From an uncultured Pelagibacteraceae bacterium (lineage in GTDB: Bacteria > Pseudomonadota > Alphaproteobacteria > Pelagibacterales > Pelagibacteraceae), in contig CACHFP010000004.1 in NCBI GenBank assembly GCA_902579115.1, positions 1 to 64,000 on the forward strand: a DNA stretch of 64,000 nucleotides. Direction: 5' to 3'. Shown here piece after piece: positions 28,860-38,229 of this stretch (positions are counted from its first letter, which is position 1; the number at the start of each line of letters is the position of its first letter). The translations under genes were made by a program, and so were the position numbers. Below the pieces are notes generated by a model. The model was not told where the DNA came from. It searched no databases and saw nothing but the letters and a program-made list of their open reading frames with translations.

Positions 28860-31401
28860 TCTCGAGGTCTTTAATATTTGTAAAATGATCTGAAAGATTT
28901 AGATTATTCCTCTTAATTTCTTCAAAAAAATTCCAAGCCAAAACTAGGATAGTATTTTTTTTATTTTTTATATAAGATTTTTCTTTAATTTTAATTTTTA
29001 CACCAGGTACAAACTTATTATGTTTCAAATTATTATCTTCAACAATAAAGTCTATTTCTTCAGATATTCCAAAAAAATTAAGTGCGGTAGTAGCTTTTGC
29101 AGGTGCTCCATAACCAATAATATTTTTATTTTGGTTTTTTAATCTTTTAATATTCTTTCTTACATTTTCTCTAATTTTATACACCTCTTCACCAAACTTC
29201 TTATAGGTCGTGAATTTTTTAATTCCAAACTTTTCTTCCTCTTCAAGAATTTTTTTTATACTTTTATCATTTTTTATTTTTTTATCTTTTTTAATATATA
29301 TTCTTAAAGATCCACCGTGCGTATCAATTTTTTCTGCTTTAAATATTTTTCCCTCAAATTGACCAAAAAAATTTATTAATGAAGTGAGAGACCAATAATT
29401 GTAATGCTCGTGATATATATTGTCAAAAGTAAGATCTTTCAGAGTATTCATTAAATATTGAACCTCTATAATAATAGTTCCTTTTTTGCTTAAAAGATTG
29501 AACATACATTTAGCCATTTCTTTCAAATTATCTGAGTGAGCGAATACGTTAGAGGCTAAAATTAAATCTGCATTTTTTTTTATCTTTTTTAAATTTTTGC
29601 TTTCTAAAAAACCGTTAAAAGTTTTTATTTTGTTTTTGTTTGCTATTTCAGCTAAGTTCTTTGCAGGCTCTACCCCTAAAATTTTTGAAAACCCAAGATC
29701 TTTAAACGGCTTCAGTGCTATTCCATCATTACTGCCGATATCTAATATATAAGATTTTTTTTTGTTTAATTTTAGATCTCTAGTATATTTTTTAGCAGCA
29801 TTAACAAAATGATCTCTAAATTTTTTAGATGTTGAAGATTTATATAAATAATTAGAAAACATTTTTTTTGGATCAACAGAAACTGATAATTGACAATTAT
29901 GGCATTTTTCACAGTAATTAACTTCAAGCGGATATAATTCACAATTTTCATTTTCTTTATTAAGAAGATTATTTGCTAGCGGCTGATATCCTAAAGACAA
30001 AACTCTTCTCAAATTTGAATTACCACATGATCTGCATTCAAACTTGTAACATGATAACAATAATTTTTTTTCTTTTTCGTCTACAAAAATACGCTTGATA
30101 GTATGAGTAATACCATAATTTTCATGGTCTCTTTCTCCCCTTACTAAATTTAAAAATGTACTATCTTTTGTAAAAACCATCGCGTGGGCCACGTTTGGTT
30201 TTATCACTGATAGCTGTCCAGCGTTTACCACCTGAGTTATTTTAGGAGAGTCAGGATTAATTATATCTTGAAAAACTTCTATAATCTGACCTTTTGTAAA
30301 TAAACACTTTTGTTCTTGTTGCGGATGATAGTGGTTTGCTCTAATTGTTCCTTTTTTTGAGTCGATCAAGCCAATAAGATTTATTGGTTCTGTTAATTCA
30401 TGGTTGCTTATTTTACCTCTGTTATCTTCAAATATATTTTCACCATCTTTCACGTACTCTAACTCTTTTGTTATATTTTGTTCTGACCATTTCGTTATCA
30501 TCTCTTTAATACTTTCATCTATTTCGTAGAGAAATTTAAATCCAGTGTTTAATAATTTCTTATTAGATAAAGAAAATCCTAAATTCGGAACCTCGTCATT
30601 TGTCTCTCTCAATTCAATTTTACTATTATATTTTCTGCAAATTTCCGCTACTTCTTTTACAGTCAAAGTATCTTTACTCAAGTTGAATGTTTCAAAACTG
30701 ATATCATTTTTTTCTTCCATAAATTTAAAACATCTTGCAACATCTATAAGCGGAACAAGACTTTTGATTTGCCTTCCTCCAGCAAAAAGTTTTAAAGTTC
30801 CATTTTGAGATGCAATTTTAGAAAATAAATTCGGCATTATATCTATACGCATAGTATCAGAAGAATATCCATAAACCGATCCGAGTCTCAATATTATAAA
30901 ATTTTTACCAGAATTTTTTAACTGCTTTTCATTTGTTGCTTTGGAAGATGCATAAGATAAAATAGGTATTGTTGTTTCGTCCTCTTTAATATTTTTTTTT
31001 ACCTCTTTTAAACCTTCGAAAACTACATGAGTAGACGGAAAAATTATTTTACACTTATTGCTTATTGCATCTAGAATATTTTTGGTGCCTTCAACACCAA
31101 CCGAAATTATTTTATCATCTTTAATTTTCGTTGACTCATTCTTTGTTCTTGGAACATCTGTAATTCCAGCTAAATGATGTACGACATCTGCGTCTGAGAA
31201 ATATTTTCTTACAAAATTTTTATCTAAGATATCGCCATTGATAAATCTCATATTCCAGTTTTTTAATTGATTAACCCTCTCGGAAATAAAACGATTGTCG
31301 ATAACAGTAATTTTGTGATGCCAGCTCACCCCTGAGTATAGCTTGCATAATTCAGTTCCAATATAACCAAGGCCACCAGTTATAATAATTTTTTTTACCA
31401 T
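28846..31401 (-). CDS. Three-part sugar-modifying enzyme: SDR epimerase/dehydratase, cupin, and C-methyltransferase
   Basis: An 851-residue fusion. Residues 1-305 are an extended SDR with NAD motif GGLGYIG and catalytic Y150xxxK154. Residues about 321-440 are a cupin with H357, H359 and H406 as likely metal ligands (RANHYHP, VAHAMVF). Together these resemble the SDR-cupin layout of CapF-type capsule enzymes. Residues about 450-851 form a NovU/TylCIII-like sugar C-methyltransferase: zinc site C456/C459 and C497/C500/C503, SAM motif ILDIGSNDG (552-560), EVQYLM...YHEHYNYWS, and a C-terminal GYGAPAKATT domain. Likely role: making a branched or C-methylated deoxysugar nucleotide for surface glycan. 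The substrate is unknown. It diverges from the GT17-like gene. Frames are continuous across all three parts, so this is one polypeptide unless processed. Confidence 0.82.
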   Translation of the reverse strand: MVKKIIITGGLGYIGTELCKLYSGVSWHHKITVIDNRFISERVNQLKNWNMRFINGDILDKNFVRKYFSDADVVHHLAGITDVPRTKNESTKIKDDKIISVGVEGTKNILDAISNKCKIIFPSTHVVFEGLKEVKKNIKEDETTIPILSYASSKATNEKQLKNSGKNFIILRLGSVYGYSSDTMRIDIMPNLFSKIASQNGTLKLFAGGRQIKSLVPLIDVARCFKFMEEKNDISFETFNLSKDTLTVKEVAEICRKYNSKIELRETNDEVPNLGFSLSNKKLLNTGFKFLYEIDESIKEMITKWSEQNITKELEYVKDGENIFEDNRGKISNHELTEPINLIGLIDSKKGTIRANHYHPQQEQKCLFTKGQIIEVFQDIINPDSPKITQVVNAGQLSVIKPNVAHAMVFTKDSTFLNLVRGERDHENYGITHTIKRIFVDEKEKKLLLSCYKFECRSCGNSNLRRVLSLGYQPLANNLLNKENENCELYPLEVNYCEKCHNCQLSVSVDPKKMFSNYLYKSSTSKKFRDHFVNAAKKYTRDLKLNKKKSYILDIGSNDGIALKPFKDLGFSKILGVEPAKNLAEIANKNKIKTFNGFLESKNLKKIKKNADLILASNVFAHSDNLKEMAKCMFNLLSKKGTIIIEVQYLMNTLKDLTFDNIYHEHYNYWSLTSLINFFGQFEGKIFKAEKIDTHGGSLRIYIKKDKKIKNDKSIKKILEEEEKFGIKKFTTYKKFGEEVYKIRENVRKNIKRLKNQNKNIIGYGAPAKATTALNFFGISEEIDFIVEDNNLKHNKFVPGVKIKIKEKSYIKNKKNTILVLAWNFFEEIKRNNLNLSDHFTNIKDLETNMS

Positions 31402-31453
31402 ATTAGTAATGATGATATTTACTTACAATAAGTTTTATTATAACTCAATTGTA

Positions 31454-32335
31454 ATGAATATCATTGATTGTTTTATGTATTATGACGAAGATATGATTTT
31501 AGATATTCGTCTAAATATACTTGATAAATACGTTTCAAATTTTATTATTTGTGAGGCAAATTTTAGTCATAGCGGAACAAACAGAGAATTAAGATTTAAT
31601 TTAGATAATTTTAAAAAATTTAAGGATAAAATAATTTACATACCACTCACAAAGCAACCAGATAATCTTAGAAAAATTGAAAAAAAAGATAGTTTGAATA
31701 CTAAAAATTCAAAGATTTTAGATAATGCTTTAGTAAGAGAAAATTATCAAAGAAATTTTTTAAAAACAAAAATTGATGATTTTGGTGACGATGATTTAAT
31801 TATAATCAACGATGTTGATGAAATTCCCAATCTTCAAAATTTCAGATATAAATCTAAAATTATGTTTTTTGAGCAAAAAATGTTTTATTATAAGTTAAAT
31901 TTAATTCATCCTAATTTTATTTGGTATGGTTCAAAAATTTGTAAGAAAAAATATCTTAAAAACCCTCAATGGTTAAGAAATATCAAATCAAGAAAATATC
32001 CTATTTGGCGAGTGGATACTTTTTTTTCAAATACGAAGTATAATGATGTTAGTTTCATTTCAAATGGAGGTTGGCATTTTACAAACGTAAAATCGCCAGA
32101 AAAAATTGATTTTAAAATGAAAAATTTTTTACATCATTTGGAATATGAAGAGAGTGGTATGGGTGTCGCAGATGTAGAAGAAATAATAGAAAAAAAGAAA
32201 ATTTTTTACGATCATAGCGCCGATAAAAAAGAGAAAAAATGGAAATCAAGTATTCAACTAATTAAAGAGAAAGATAATTCACTGCCAAAATATATTACTA
32301 ATAATAGGAATAAATTTAAAGATTGGTTGGAATGA
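31454..32335 (+). CDS. Glycosyltransferase family 17-like protein
   Basis: A putative sugar transferase of 293 residues from the ATG at 31454 (MNIIDCFMYYDEDMILDIRLN), the usual GT17 N-terminus. An earlier ATG at 31409 would leave only 7 nt to the divergent gene and adds 15 unlike residues. Visible GT17-like features are IICEANFSHSG, the acidic IINDVDEIPN that may be the metal-binding site, and GGWHFTNV with FLHHLEYEE near the C-terminus. Family members resemble animal beta-1,4-N-acetylglucosaminyltransferase III and occur in bacterial polysaccharide loci. No signal peptide is evident, so it is probably cytoplasmic. The acceptor is unknown. Its stop lies 2 nt from the lon stop. Confidence 0.78.
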   Translation: MNIIDCFMYYDEDMILDIRLNILDKYVSNFIICEANFSHSGTNRELRFNLDNFKKFKDKIIYIPLTKQPDNLRKIEKKDSLNTKNSKILDNALVRENYQRNFLKTKIDDFGDDDLIIINDVDEIPNLQNFRYKSKIMFFEQKMFYYKLNLIHPNFIWYGSKICKKKYLKNPQWLRNIKSRKYPIWRVDTFFSNTKYNDVSFISNGGWHFTNVKSPEKIDFKMKNFLHHLEYEESGMGVADVEEIIEKKKIFYDHSADKKEKKWKSSIQLIKEKDNSLPKYITNNRNKFKDWLE

Positions 32336-32337
32336 GG

Positions 32338-34722
32338 TTAGTGAGTGCTTAATTCTTTCTTTTCCTTTTCCTTGTTTGAAATTTGATCAACTTCCACCCA
32401 CTCAACTCTTTTTAAAGGTTTTACTAAAGCTATTTTGAGAACTTCTTCAACATTTTTAACTGGAATTATTTCAATGTTATCTAAAATAGTTTTTGGAACT
32501 TCTACTAAATCTTTTTGATTATCAGTTGGAATTAAAACTTTTTTAATACCTGCTCTATGGGCAGCTAATAATTTTTCTTTCAAACCACCAATTGGTAGAA
32601 CTAAACCTCTTAGAGTAATCTCGCCGGTCATAGCTACATTTTTGTTTACAGGAATTTCTGTAATTGCTGAAATAATCGATGTTACCATACTAATCCCCGC
32701 GGATGGACCGTCCTTAGGTGTTGCTCCCTCTGGCACGTGAATGTGAAAATCCTTTTTGTCAAAAATTGGAGGAATAATTCCAAATTCTAAGCTTTTTGAT
32801 CTTATGTAAGATTTTGCTGCTTTAACCGACTCTTGCATTACATCTCCAAGCTTTCCAGTAATTTGCATTTTTCCCTTGCCTGGCATTACAGCAGATTCTA
32901 TTTTTAAAATCTCTCCACCAACCTCGGTCCAAGCAAGACCAGTAACTACTCCAATTCTATTTTCCTCTTCGATTTCTCCGTATTTAAATTTTTGTACTCC
33001 TAAAAGATCTTTTAAATCTTTTTCATTGATTGGATTATTTACTTTTTCTTTATTATCAATTTTTTTTACTAATTTTCTAGCAACCTTTGAGATTTCTCTT
33101 TCCAAATTTCTCACGCCTGACTCTCTTGTATAATGCCTTATAATATTTCTATTAATCTCCTCACTTATAGTCCATTCATCTTTCTTTAAACCATTATTTT
33201 TGCTTTGATTTGGAATTAAAAATTTTTGAGAAATATTTACTTTTTCGTCCTCTGTATAACCAGACAGTCTAATAACCTCCATCCTGTCAAGTAAAGGGGG
33301 CAGAATATTTAGGGTGTTTGCGGTAGTGACAAACATAACATCAGACAAATCGTAATCCACTTCTAAGTAATGATCATTAAACTCTTTATTTTGTTCAGGG
33401 TCTAATGCTTCAAGTAAAGCTGATGAGGGATCACCTCTATAGTCATTTCCTACTTTGTCAATTTCGTCTAATAGAAACAGAGGATTTTTTGTTCCCGCTT
33501 TCTTCATCATCTGTATAATTTTCCCAGGTAAAGAACCTATGTAAGTTCTTCTATGACCTCTTATCTCAGCCTCGTCACGTATACCTCCCAGAGATATTCT
33601 AATAAACTTTCTATTAGTAGCCTTTGCGATAGACTTACCTAAAGATGTTTTTCCAACACCCGGTGGTCCGACTAAACATAAAATAGGTCCTTTTAATTTC
33701 TGAATTCTTTTTTGAACCGCTAAAAACTCAATTATTCTTTCTTTAACTTTTTCTAGGCCATAGTGATCCTCATCCAAAATTTTTTGAGCGTTGTTAAGAT
33801 CAGTATTTATTTTTGATTTATTAGACCAAGGTAATTCAGTCATCCAATCTAAGTAATTTCTTACAACTGTCGCCTCTGCTGACATAGGGCTCATGGATTT
33901 AAGTTTTTTTAATTCCGACAAACATTTTTCTTTGGCAAGTTTAGGCATCTTTGCCTCTGAAATAGCCTTTGAAAGCGAAGTTAACTCGTCCTTTCCTTCG
34001 TCAATCTCGCCAAGCTCTTTTTGAATGGCTTTTAATTGTTCATTTAGATAATACTCTCTTTGAGTTTTTTCCATTTGATTTTTCACTCTCCCACGAATTT
34101 TTTTCTCGACAGAAATAACACTTGTTTCCTTTTCAATAAAAGAATGAATTTTTTCTAACTTTTTTTTCAAATCTGTGATCTCTAACAACTCTTGTTTTTC
34201 AAACATCTGGATATTTAGATTGGCTGAAATATTATTAGCTATTTGTGAAGGGTTTTTTAGGTTCCTTAAGTTATTAGAACCGTCATTTAAATCTTTTTTG
34301 CTTAAAACTTGGAGTTTTTCAAATTTTTTTACAAGACCTGATGCCAGTTGATCAAGATCCTTTGTAATATTTTGATCTTCAACAACTTCAGCCTCACAAG
34401 TTAAAAAATTGGTGTCATTTTCGTGGTATTCTACAATTTTAATTCTCTTTTGACCTTCAACAAGAACTTTTACAGTTCCATCTGGTAATTTTAAAAGTTG
34501 AAGAACTTTACTTAAACATCCATATTGATATAGATCTTTACTTGTTGGATCATCGATTTCTGAATTTTTTTGTGTAATCAATACAATTGATTTATCTGCT
34601 TTCATCACTTCTTGAAGTGCTTTGATAGATTTTTCTCTTCCTACGAACAGCGGTACAACCATTGAAGGAAATATTACAATGTCTCTAAGTGGTAATAATG
34701 GTTTGATTAAAGTTGTTTTCAT
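32338..34722 (-). CDS. lon: ATP-dependent protease Lon
   Basis: AAA+ serine protease degrading misfolded and regulatory proteins. It has 794 residues. The N-terminal LON domain starts LPLRDIVIFPSMVVPLFVGR. Walker A is GPPGVGKTSLGKSIA, Walker B is FLLDEIDK, and the protease domain has the catalytic Ser in KDGPSAGISM and the Lys in PIGGLKEKLLAAHRAG. It lies 50 nt downstream of clpX, the standard alphaproteobacterial clpP-clpX-lon order, and is convergent with the GT17-like gene. Confidence 0.97.
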   Translation of the reverse strand: MKTTLIKPLLPLRDIVIFPSMVVPLFVGREKSIKALQEVMKADKSIVLITQKNSEIDDPTSKDLYQYGCLSKVLQLLKLPDGTVKVLVEGQKRIKIVEYHENDTNFLTCEAEVVEDQNITKDLDQLASGLVKKFEKLQVLSKKDLNDGSNNLRNLKNPSQIANNISANLNIQMFEKQELLEITDLKKKLEKIHSFIEKETSVISVEKKIRGRVKNQMEKTQREYYLNEQLKAIQKELGEIDEGKDELTSLSKAISEAKMPKLAKEKCLSELKKLKSMSPMSAEATVVRNYLDWMTELPWSNKSKINTDLNNAQKILDEDHYGLEKVKERIIEFLAVQKRIQKLKGPILCLVGPPGVGKTSLGKSIAKATNRKFIRISLGGIRDEAEIRGHRRTYIGSLPGKIIQMMKKAGTKNPLFLLDEIDKVGNDYRGDPSSALLEALDPEQNKEFNDHYLEVDYDLSDVMFVTTANTLNILPPLLDRMEVIRLSGYTEDEKVNISQKFLIPNQSKNNGLKKDEWTISEEINRNIIRHYTRESGVRNLEREISKVARKLVKKIDNKEKVNNPINEKDLKDLLGVQKFKYGEIEEENRIGVVTGLAWTEVGGEILKIESAVMPGKGKMQITGKLGDVMQESVKAAKSYIRSKSLEFGIIPPIFDKKDFHIHVPEGATPKDGPSAGISMVTSIISAITEIPVNKNVAMTGEITLRGLVLPIGGLKEKLLAAHRAGIKKVLIPTDNQKDLVEVPKTILDNIEIIPVKNVEEVLKIALVKPLKRVEWVEVDQISNKEKEKKELSTH

Positions 34723-34772
34723 TAACTATTAATATGGCAATAAATACATTAATTTCAAGAAACAAATTTAAT

Positions 34773-36026
34773 TTATGCTACAGATGTTGTTGATTTTTTA
34801 CCATATGTGACAATGGGTTCAGTTTTACCTTTAACGGCTGAACTATCAACAGTCACTTTTATAACGTCTTCCATATCAGGAAGCTCAAACATCGTTTTCA
34901 AAAGAATATTTTCCAATATCGATCTTAAACCTCTCGCTCCAGTTTTCTTTGATATAGCTTTTTTTGCGATTTCTGAAATAGCCTCTTCTTTAAATTCAAG
35001 CTCAACTTCTTCAAATTCAAACAATCTTTGATATTGTTTTATTAATGAATTTTTTGGTTCTTTTAAAATCTTAATTAGTGAAGCTTCATCTAAATCATCT
35101 AAAGTAGCAATGATTGGCATTCTCCCTATGAACTCAGGTATTAGTCCATATTTAATTAAGTCTTCAGGCTCAAGCATTTTCATTAATTCAGATAGTGATT
35201 GTTCTTTATAACTTTTTACTTTTGCTCCGAACCCAATCGAACTTCCTTTACCTCTACTATCAATTAACTTATCCAAACCGGCAAATGCCCCGCCACAAAT
35301 AAAAAGAATGTTTGTTGTATCGACTTGCAAAAATTCTTGTTGAGGATGTTTTCTGCCGCCTTGAGGGGGGACACTTGCAATAGTTCCCTCCATAATCTTT
35401 AATAATGCTTGCTGTACTCCTTCACCTGAAACATCTCTTGTTATAGATGGATTTTCGGATTTTCTGCTTATCTTATCTACCTCATCAATATAAACTATTC
35501 CTCTTTGTGCCTTTTCAACGTTATAATCAGCGGACTGTAATAATTTTAAAATTATATTCTCAACATCTTCACCAACATAACCAGCTTCCGTTAACGTTGT
35601 TGCATCAGCCATTGTAAATGGTACATCTAAAATTCTTGCTAGAGTTTGTGCTAATAATGTTTTTCCACAACCTGTAGGTCCAACTAATAAAATATTAGAC
35701 TTTGAAAGTTCAACGTCTTTGTTATTTTTTGTTTCATGATTTAGTCTTTTATAATGGTTGTGAACTGCAACAGATAAAATTTCTTTTGCTAACTTTTGTC
35801 CAATAACATAATCATCTAAAACGTTACATATCTCTTTGGGCGAAGGAACTCCATCTTGATGTTTTACTATTGAGCTTTTGTTTTCCTCTTTAATTATATC
35901 CATACAAAGCTCGACACATTCATCGCAAATAAACACCGTTGGTCCAGCTATTAACTTTCTTACTTCATGTTGGCTTTTTCCGCAGAAAGAGCAATATAGA
36001 ATATTTTTGTTATTTTTTTCCGTCAT
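34773..36026 (-). CDS. clpX: ATP-dependent Clp protease ATP-binding subunit ClpX
   Basis: AAA+ unfoldase partner of ClpP. It has 417 residues. The N-terminal C4 zinc domain is seen in [13 protein letters not shown] and [10 protein letters not shown]. Walker A is [15 protein letters not shown], Walker B is VYIDEVDKI, and the ClpP-contacting IGF-type loop region (SIGFGAKV) and the sensor-2 Arg in [13 protein letters not shown] are present. A good promoter-like pair lies immediately upstream, so clpX may be transcribed separately from clpP. Confidence 0.97.
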   Translation of the reverse strand: MTEKNNKNILYCSFCGKSQHEVRKLIAGPTVFICDECVELCMDIIKEENKSSIVKHQDGVPSPKEICNVLDDYVIGQKLAKEILSVAVHNHYKRLNHETKNNKDVELSKSNILLVGPTGCGKTLLAQTLARILDVPFTMADATTLTEAGYVGEDVENIILKLLQSADYNVEKAQRGIVYIDEVDKISRKSENPSITRDVSGEGVQQALLKIMEGTIASVPPQGGRKHPQQEFLQVDTTNILFICGGAFAGLDKLIDSRGKGSSIGFGAKVKSYKEQSLSELMKMLEPEDLIKYGLIPEFIGRMPIIATLDDLDEASLIKILKEPKNSLIKQYQRLFEFEEVELEFKEEAISEIAKKAISKKTGARGLRSILENILLKTMFELPDMEDVIKVTVDSSAVKGKTEPIVTYGKKSTTSVA

Positions 36027-36043
36027 AACGAATCAATATGATT

Positions 36044-36072
36044 AATATAAATTGACAGATTATTCTTATCAA
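36044..36072 (-). promoter_or_regulatory. Candidate sigma-70 promoter for clpX
   Basis: On the minus strand TTGATA (36072-36067) and TATATT (36049-36044) are exactly 17 nt apart, each one base from consensus, in the 79-nt clpP-clpX gap. Initiation about 7 nt after the -10 would leave a leader of only about 11 nt before the clpX ATG at 36026, with no Shine-Dalgarno sequence. No sigma-32-type -10 is seen. Confidence 0.5.
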
Positions 36073-36105
36073 GTTGAAGTTGTGCTAAATTCTATATGTA
36101 GTGAT

Positions 36106-36732
36106 TTATTTTCTCTTTTCCACAACTGAGTCAATTAAACCAAATTTTTTAGCCTCATCTGCTGTCATAAAATTATCTCTTTCTAAAGCCACTGAGATGT
36201 CTTTCACAGATTTTCCTGTATGTTTTGAATAAATATTATTCAGCCTTTCTTTTAATGATAAAATTTCTTTCGCATGAATTTGGATATCCGTAGCTTGACC
36301 TTGAAATCCAGCAGATGGTTGATGGACCATAATTCTAGAATTAGGTAACGAGTATCTTTTTCCTTTTTCACCAGCAGCTAATAAAAAAGATCCCATTGAA
36401 GATGCTTGGCCAATACAAAGTGTAGATACTGGTGAATTTATATATTGCATTGTATCATAGATTCCTAATCCGGCTGTTACTAGACCACCAGGACTATTAA
36501 TATAAAAACTAATTTCTTTATTTGGATTTTCTGACTCTAAAAATAATAATTGAGCTGTTACAAGGGAAGCAACTGTATCATTTACTGGTCCAACCAAAAA
36601 AACTATTCTCTCTTTAAGTAACCTAGAATAAATATCATAAGCTCTTTCACCTTTACTGGTTTGCTCTACCACCATAGGTATCAAGCTATTCATTTTTTCT
36701 TCTAATTCGCGACTCATTAATGGTTTATACAA
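36106..36732 (-). CDS. clpP: ATP-dependent Clp protease proteolytic subunit
   Basis: Serine peptidase forming the tetradecameric Clp chamber. It has 208 residues. The catalytic Ser is S112 in GQASSMGS, the His is H137 in RIMVHQPS, and the Asp lies in the C-terminal [18 protein letters not shown]. The N-terminus [24 protein letters not shown] differs in its first residues from enteric ClpP, but the [21 protein letters not shown] core is standard. It lies 7 nt downstream of tig. Confidence 0.96.
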   Translation of the reverse strand: MYKPLMSRELEEKMNSLIPMVVEQTSKGERAYDIYSRLLKERIVFLVGPVNDTVASLVTAQLLFLESENPNKEISFYINSPGGLVTAGLGIYDTMQYINSPVSTLCIGQASSMGSFLLAAGEKGKRYSLPNSRIMVHQPSAGFQGQATDIQIHAKEILSLKERLNNIYSKHTGKSVKDISVALERDNFMTADEAKKFGLIDSVVEKRK

Positions 36733-36739
36733 CTATTGA

Positions 36740-38113
36740 TTACTTTTTACTAATTTTTTTTGTTTTTGCTTTACTTTTTGAAGAAGATTTAGTTTTTGAA
36801 TATTGGTCTGCATCTACATTTGGTTTGTTGAATTCTGAGATTATTTTTTCTGCCTCTTTAATGTTTACTTCTTTTCTATCAAGTTTTATTTTTGATTTAA
36901 TCAATTCAATGATTTTTTCTTCATATAAAGATCCTCTTAAACTCTGAGAGGCGCTTGGATTTTTTTGATAATATTCCAATACCATTTTTTCTTGACTAGG
37001 CATACCTTTAATTTGCTTTTGTATTTCGGCTCTCACTTCTTCATCAGAGACTTTAAGATCATTTTTTTCACCGAGTTCATTTAATATAAGACCTAGTTTT
37101 ATTCTTGATTTAGCAATTTTTTCGTTATTTGATTTATGTTTTTCTTTTTCTTCTTGATTTAAATTCTTGGTCATCAGCATTATTTCTTGCTCGATGAGAT
37201 TTTTTGGTAATTCAACATCATGAATTTTTTCTATCTGATCCAATATTTCTTTTTTTGTTATTGCATTCAAAGCTTGATTATATTGAGCCGAAATTTGCTT
37301 TTCTATTAAAGATTTTAAATCATTAATATCTTTCGCTCCCATTAATTTAGCCAGGTTGTCATCAATTTTAGTTTCTACTGGGTGTTTTACGCTTAAAATT
37401 TTGCATTTAAATTTTGCATTTTTGTTTGCTAAATCTTTATTGGGATGATTAGGTGGTAATGTTGAGTTAATGATTTTTGTTTCTCCTTTAATAACACCGA
37501 CTAATTGCTCATCAAAACCTTTTAGAAATAAATTTTTTCCAAGCTCGATCTGCACTCCCTTTCCCTCATTGCCTTCAAATTTGTTTCCATCAACTGTCGC
37601 TGAGTAATCAAAAGTAACCTGGTCCTCTATTTTTGCCTTATCTATTTCTTTTTTATTTTTAAATTGTTTATTCTGTTTAGATATTTCTTTTAATTTATCG
37701 TCAATAATCTTTTGGTCAATTTTAATTTTATAATCATTTGCTTTGACTTTATCTAATGATTTAAGTGTTATTGATGGTAAACAATCAACTTGTAGTTCAT
37801 AATTTAAATCTTTTCCTTCACCGAATTGTTTGAGATCAATTTTCGGTTGTCCTGCTATTTTAAGTTTTTTTTCAGATATCGCTTTTGATGAAGTTTCTCT
37901 TAAAACTTTATCAATTACTTCACCGTAGATAGATTTTCCAAATTGTTTTTTTAATAATGCGGGAGGAACTTTTCCTGGTCTAAATCCTTTTAGAGAAACT
38001 TCCTTCTGAAGCTCAGACAATCTTTCATCTATTTTTGATTGGATGCTCTTTTTATCTACAATTATAGATAAAATTGTTCTTAACCCTTTTTTTGATTGAA
38101 TTTCTATTTTCAT
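36740..38113 (-). CDS. tig: Trigger factor
   Basis: Ribosome-bound chaperone and peptidyl-prolyl isomerase that meets nascent chains. The start is the ATG at 38113 (MKIEIQSKKGLRT), giving 457 residues; the frame runs open upstream only because it crosses the tRNA-Leu gene. The N-terminal ribosome-binding GFRPGKVP is at about residues 45-52, the FKBP-like domain is at about 150-240 (VTFDYSATVDGNKFEG), and the long C-terminal helical arms end in a Lys/Ser-rich tail. The 3' end of tRNA-Leu is only 5 nt from the ATG, and there is no Shine-Dalgarno sequence outside the tRNA. Confidence 0.95.
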   Translation of the reverse strand: MKIEIQSKKGLRTILSIIVDKKSIQSKIDERLSELQKEVSLKGFRPGKVPPALLKKQFGKSIYGEVIDKVLRETSSKAISEKKLKIAGQPKIDLKQFGEGKDLNYELQVDCLPSITLKSLDKVKANDYKIKIDQKIIDDKLKEISKQNKQFKNKKEIDKAKIEDQVTFDYSATVDGNKFEGNEGKGVQIELGKNLFLKGFDEQLVGVIKGETKIINSTLPPNHPNKDLANKNAKFKCKILSVKHPVETKIDDNLAKLMGAKDINDLKSLIEKQISAQYNQALNAITKKEILDQIEKIHDVELPKNLIEQEIMLMTKNLNQEEKEKHKSNNEKIAKSRIKLGLILNELGEKNDLKVSDEEVRAEIQKQIKGMPSQEKMVLEYYQKNPSASQSLRGSLYEEKIIELIKSKIKLDRKEVNIKEAEKIISEFNKPNVDADQYSKTKSSSKSKAKTKKISKK

Positions 38114-38118
38114 AATTT

Positions 38119-38203
38119 TGGTGGGCAAGAAGAGACTCGAACTCTTAAGCCTTGCGGCACTGGTTTCTAAGACCAGCGCGTATACCAATTCCGCCACTTG
38201 CCC
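38119..38203 (-). tRNA. tRNA-Leu (anticodon TAG)
   Basis: Class II tRNA with a long variable arm on the minus strand. The acceptor GGGCAAG pairs with CTTGCCC. The anticodon stem TGGTC/AACCA region holds loop CTTAGAA with anticodon TAG. The variable arm includes TGCC-GCAA-GGC, the T-arm is AAGAG-TTCGAGT-CTCTT, and CCA is encoded. It sits 26 nt after the upstream sugar-phosphate transferase gene and 5 nt before the tig start codon, so tRNA and mRNA are likely on one primary transcript. Confidence 0.97.
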
Positions 38204-38229
38204 ACTTAATCGTTGCTTTATATAACAAT

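Noticed and set aside
32336..32340. Intrinsic terminator between the GT17-like gene and lon
   Set aside because: The convergent stops are 2 nt apart, and no GC stem followed by a T-run was found there.
38114..38197. N-terminal extension of 28 residues on trigger factor
   Set aside because: It is a translation of the tRNA-Leu gene; the ATG at 38113 starts the normal trigger factor sequence.
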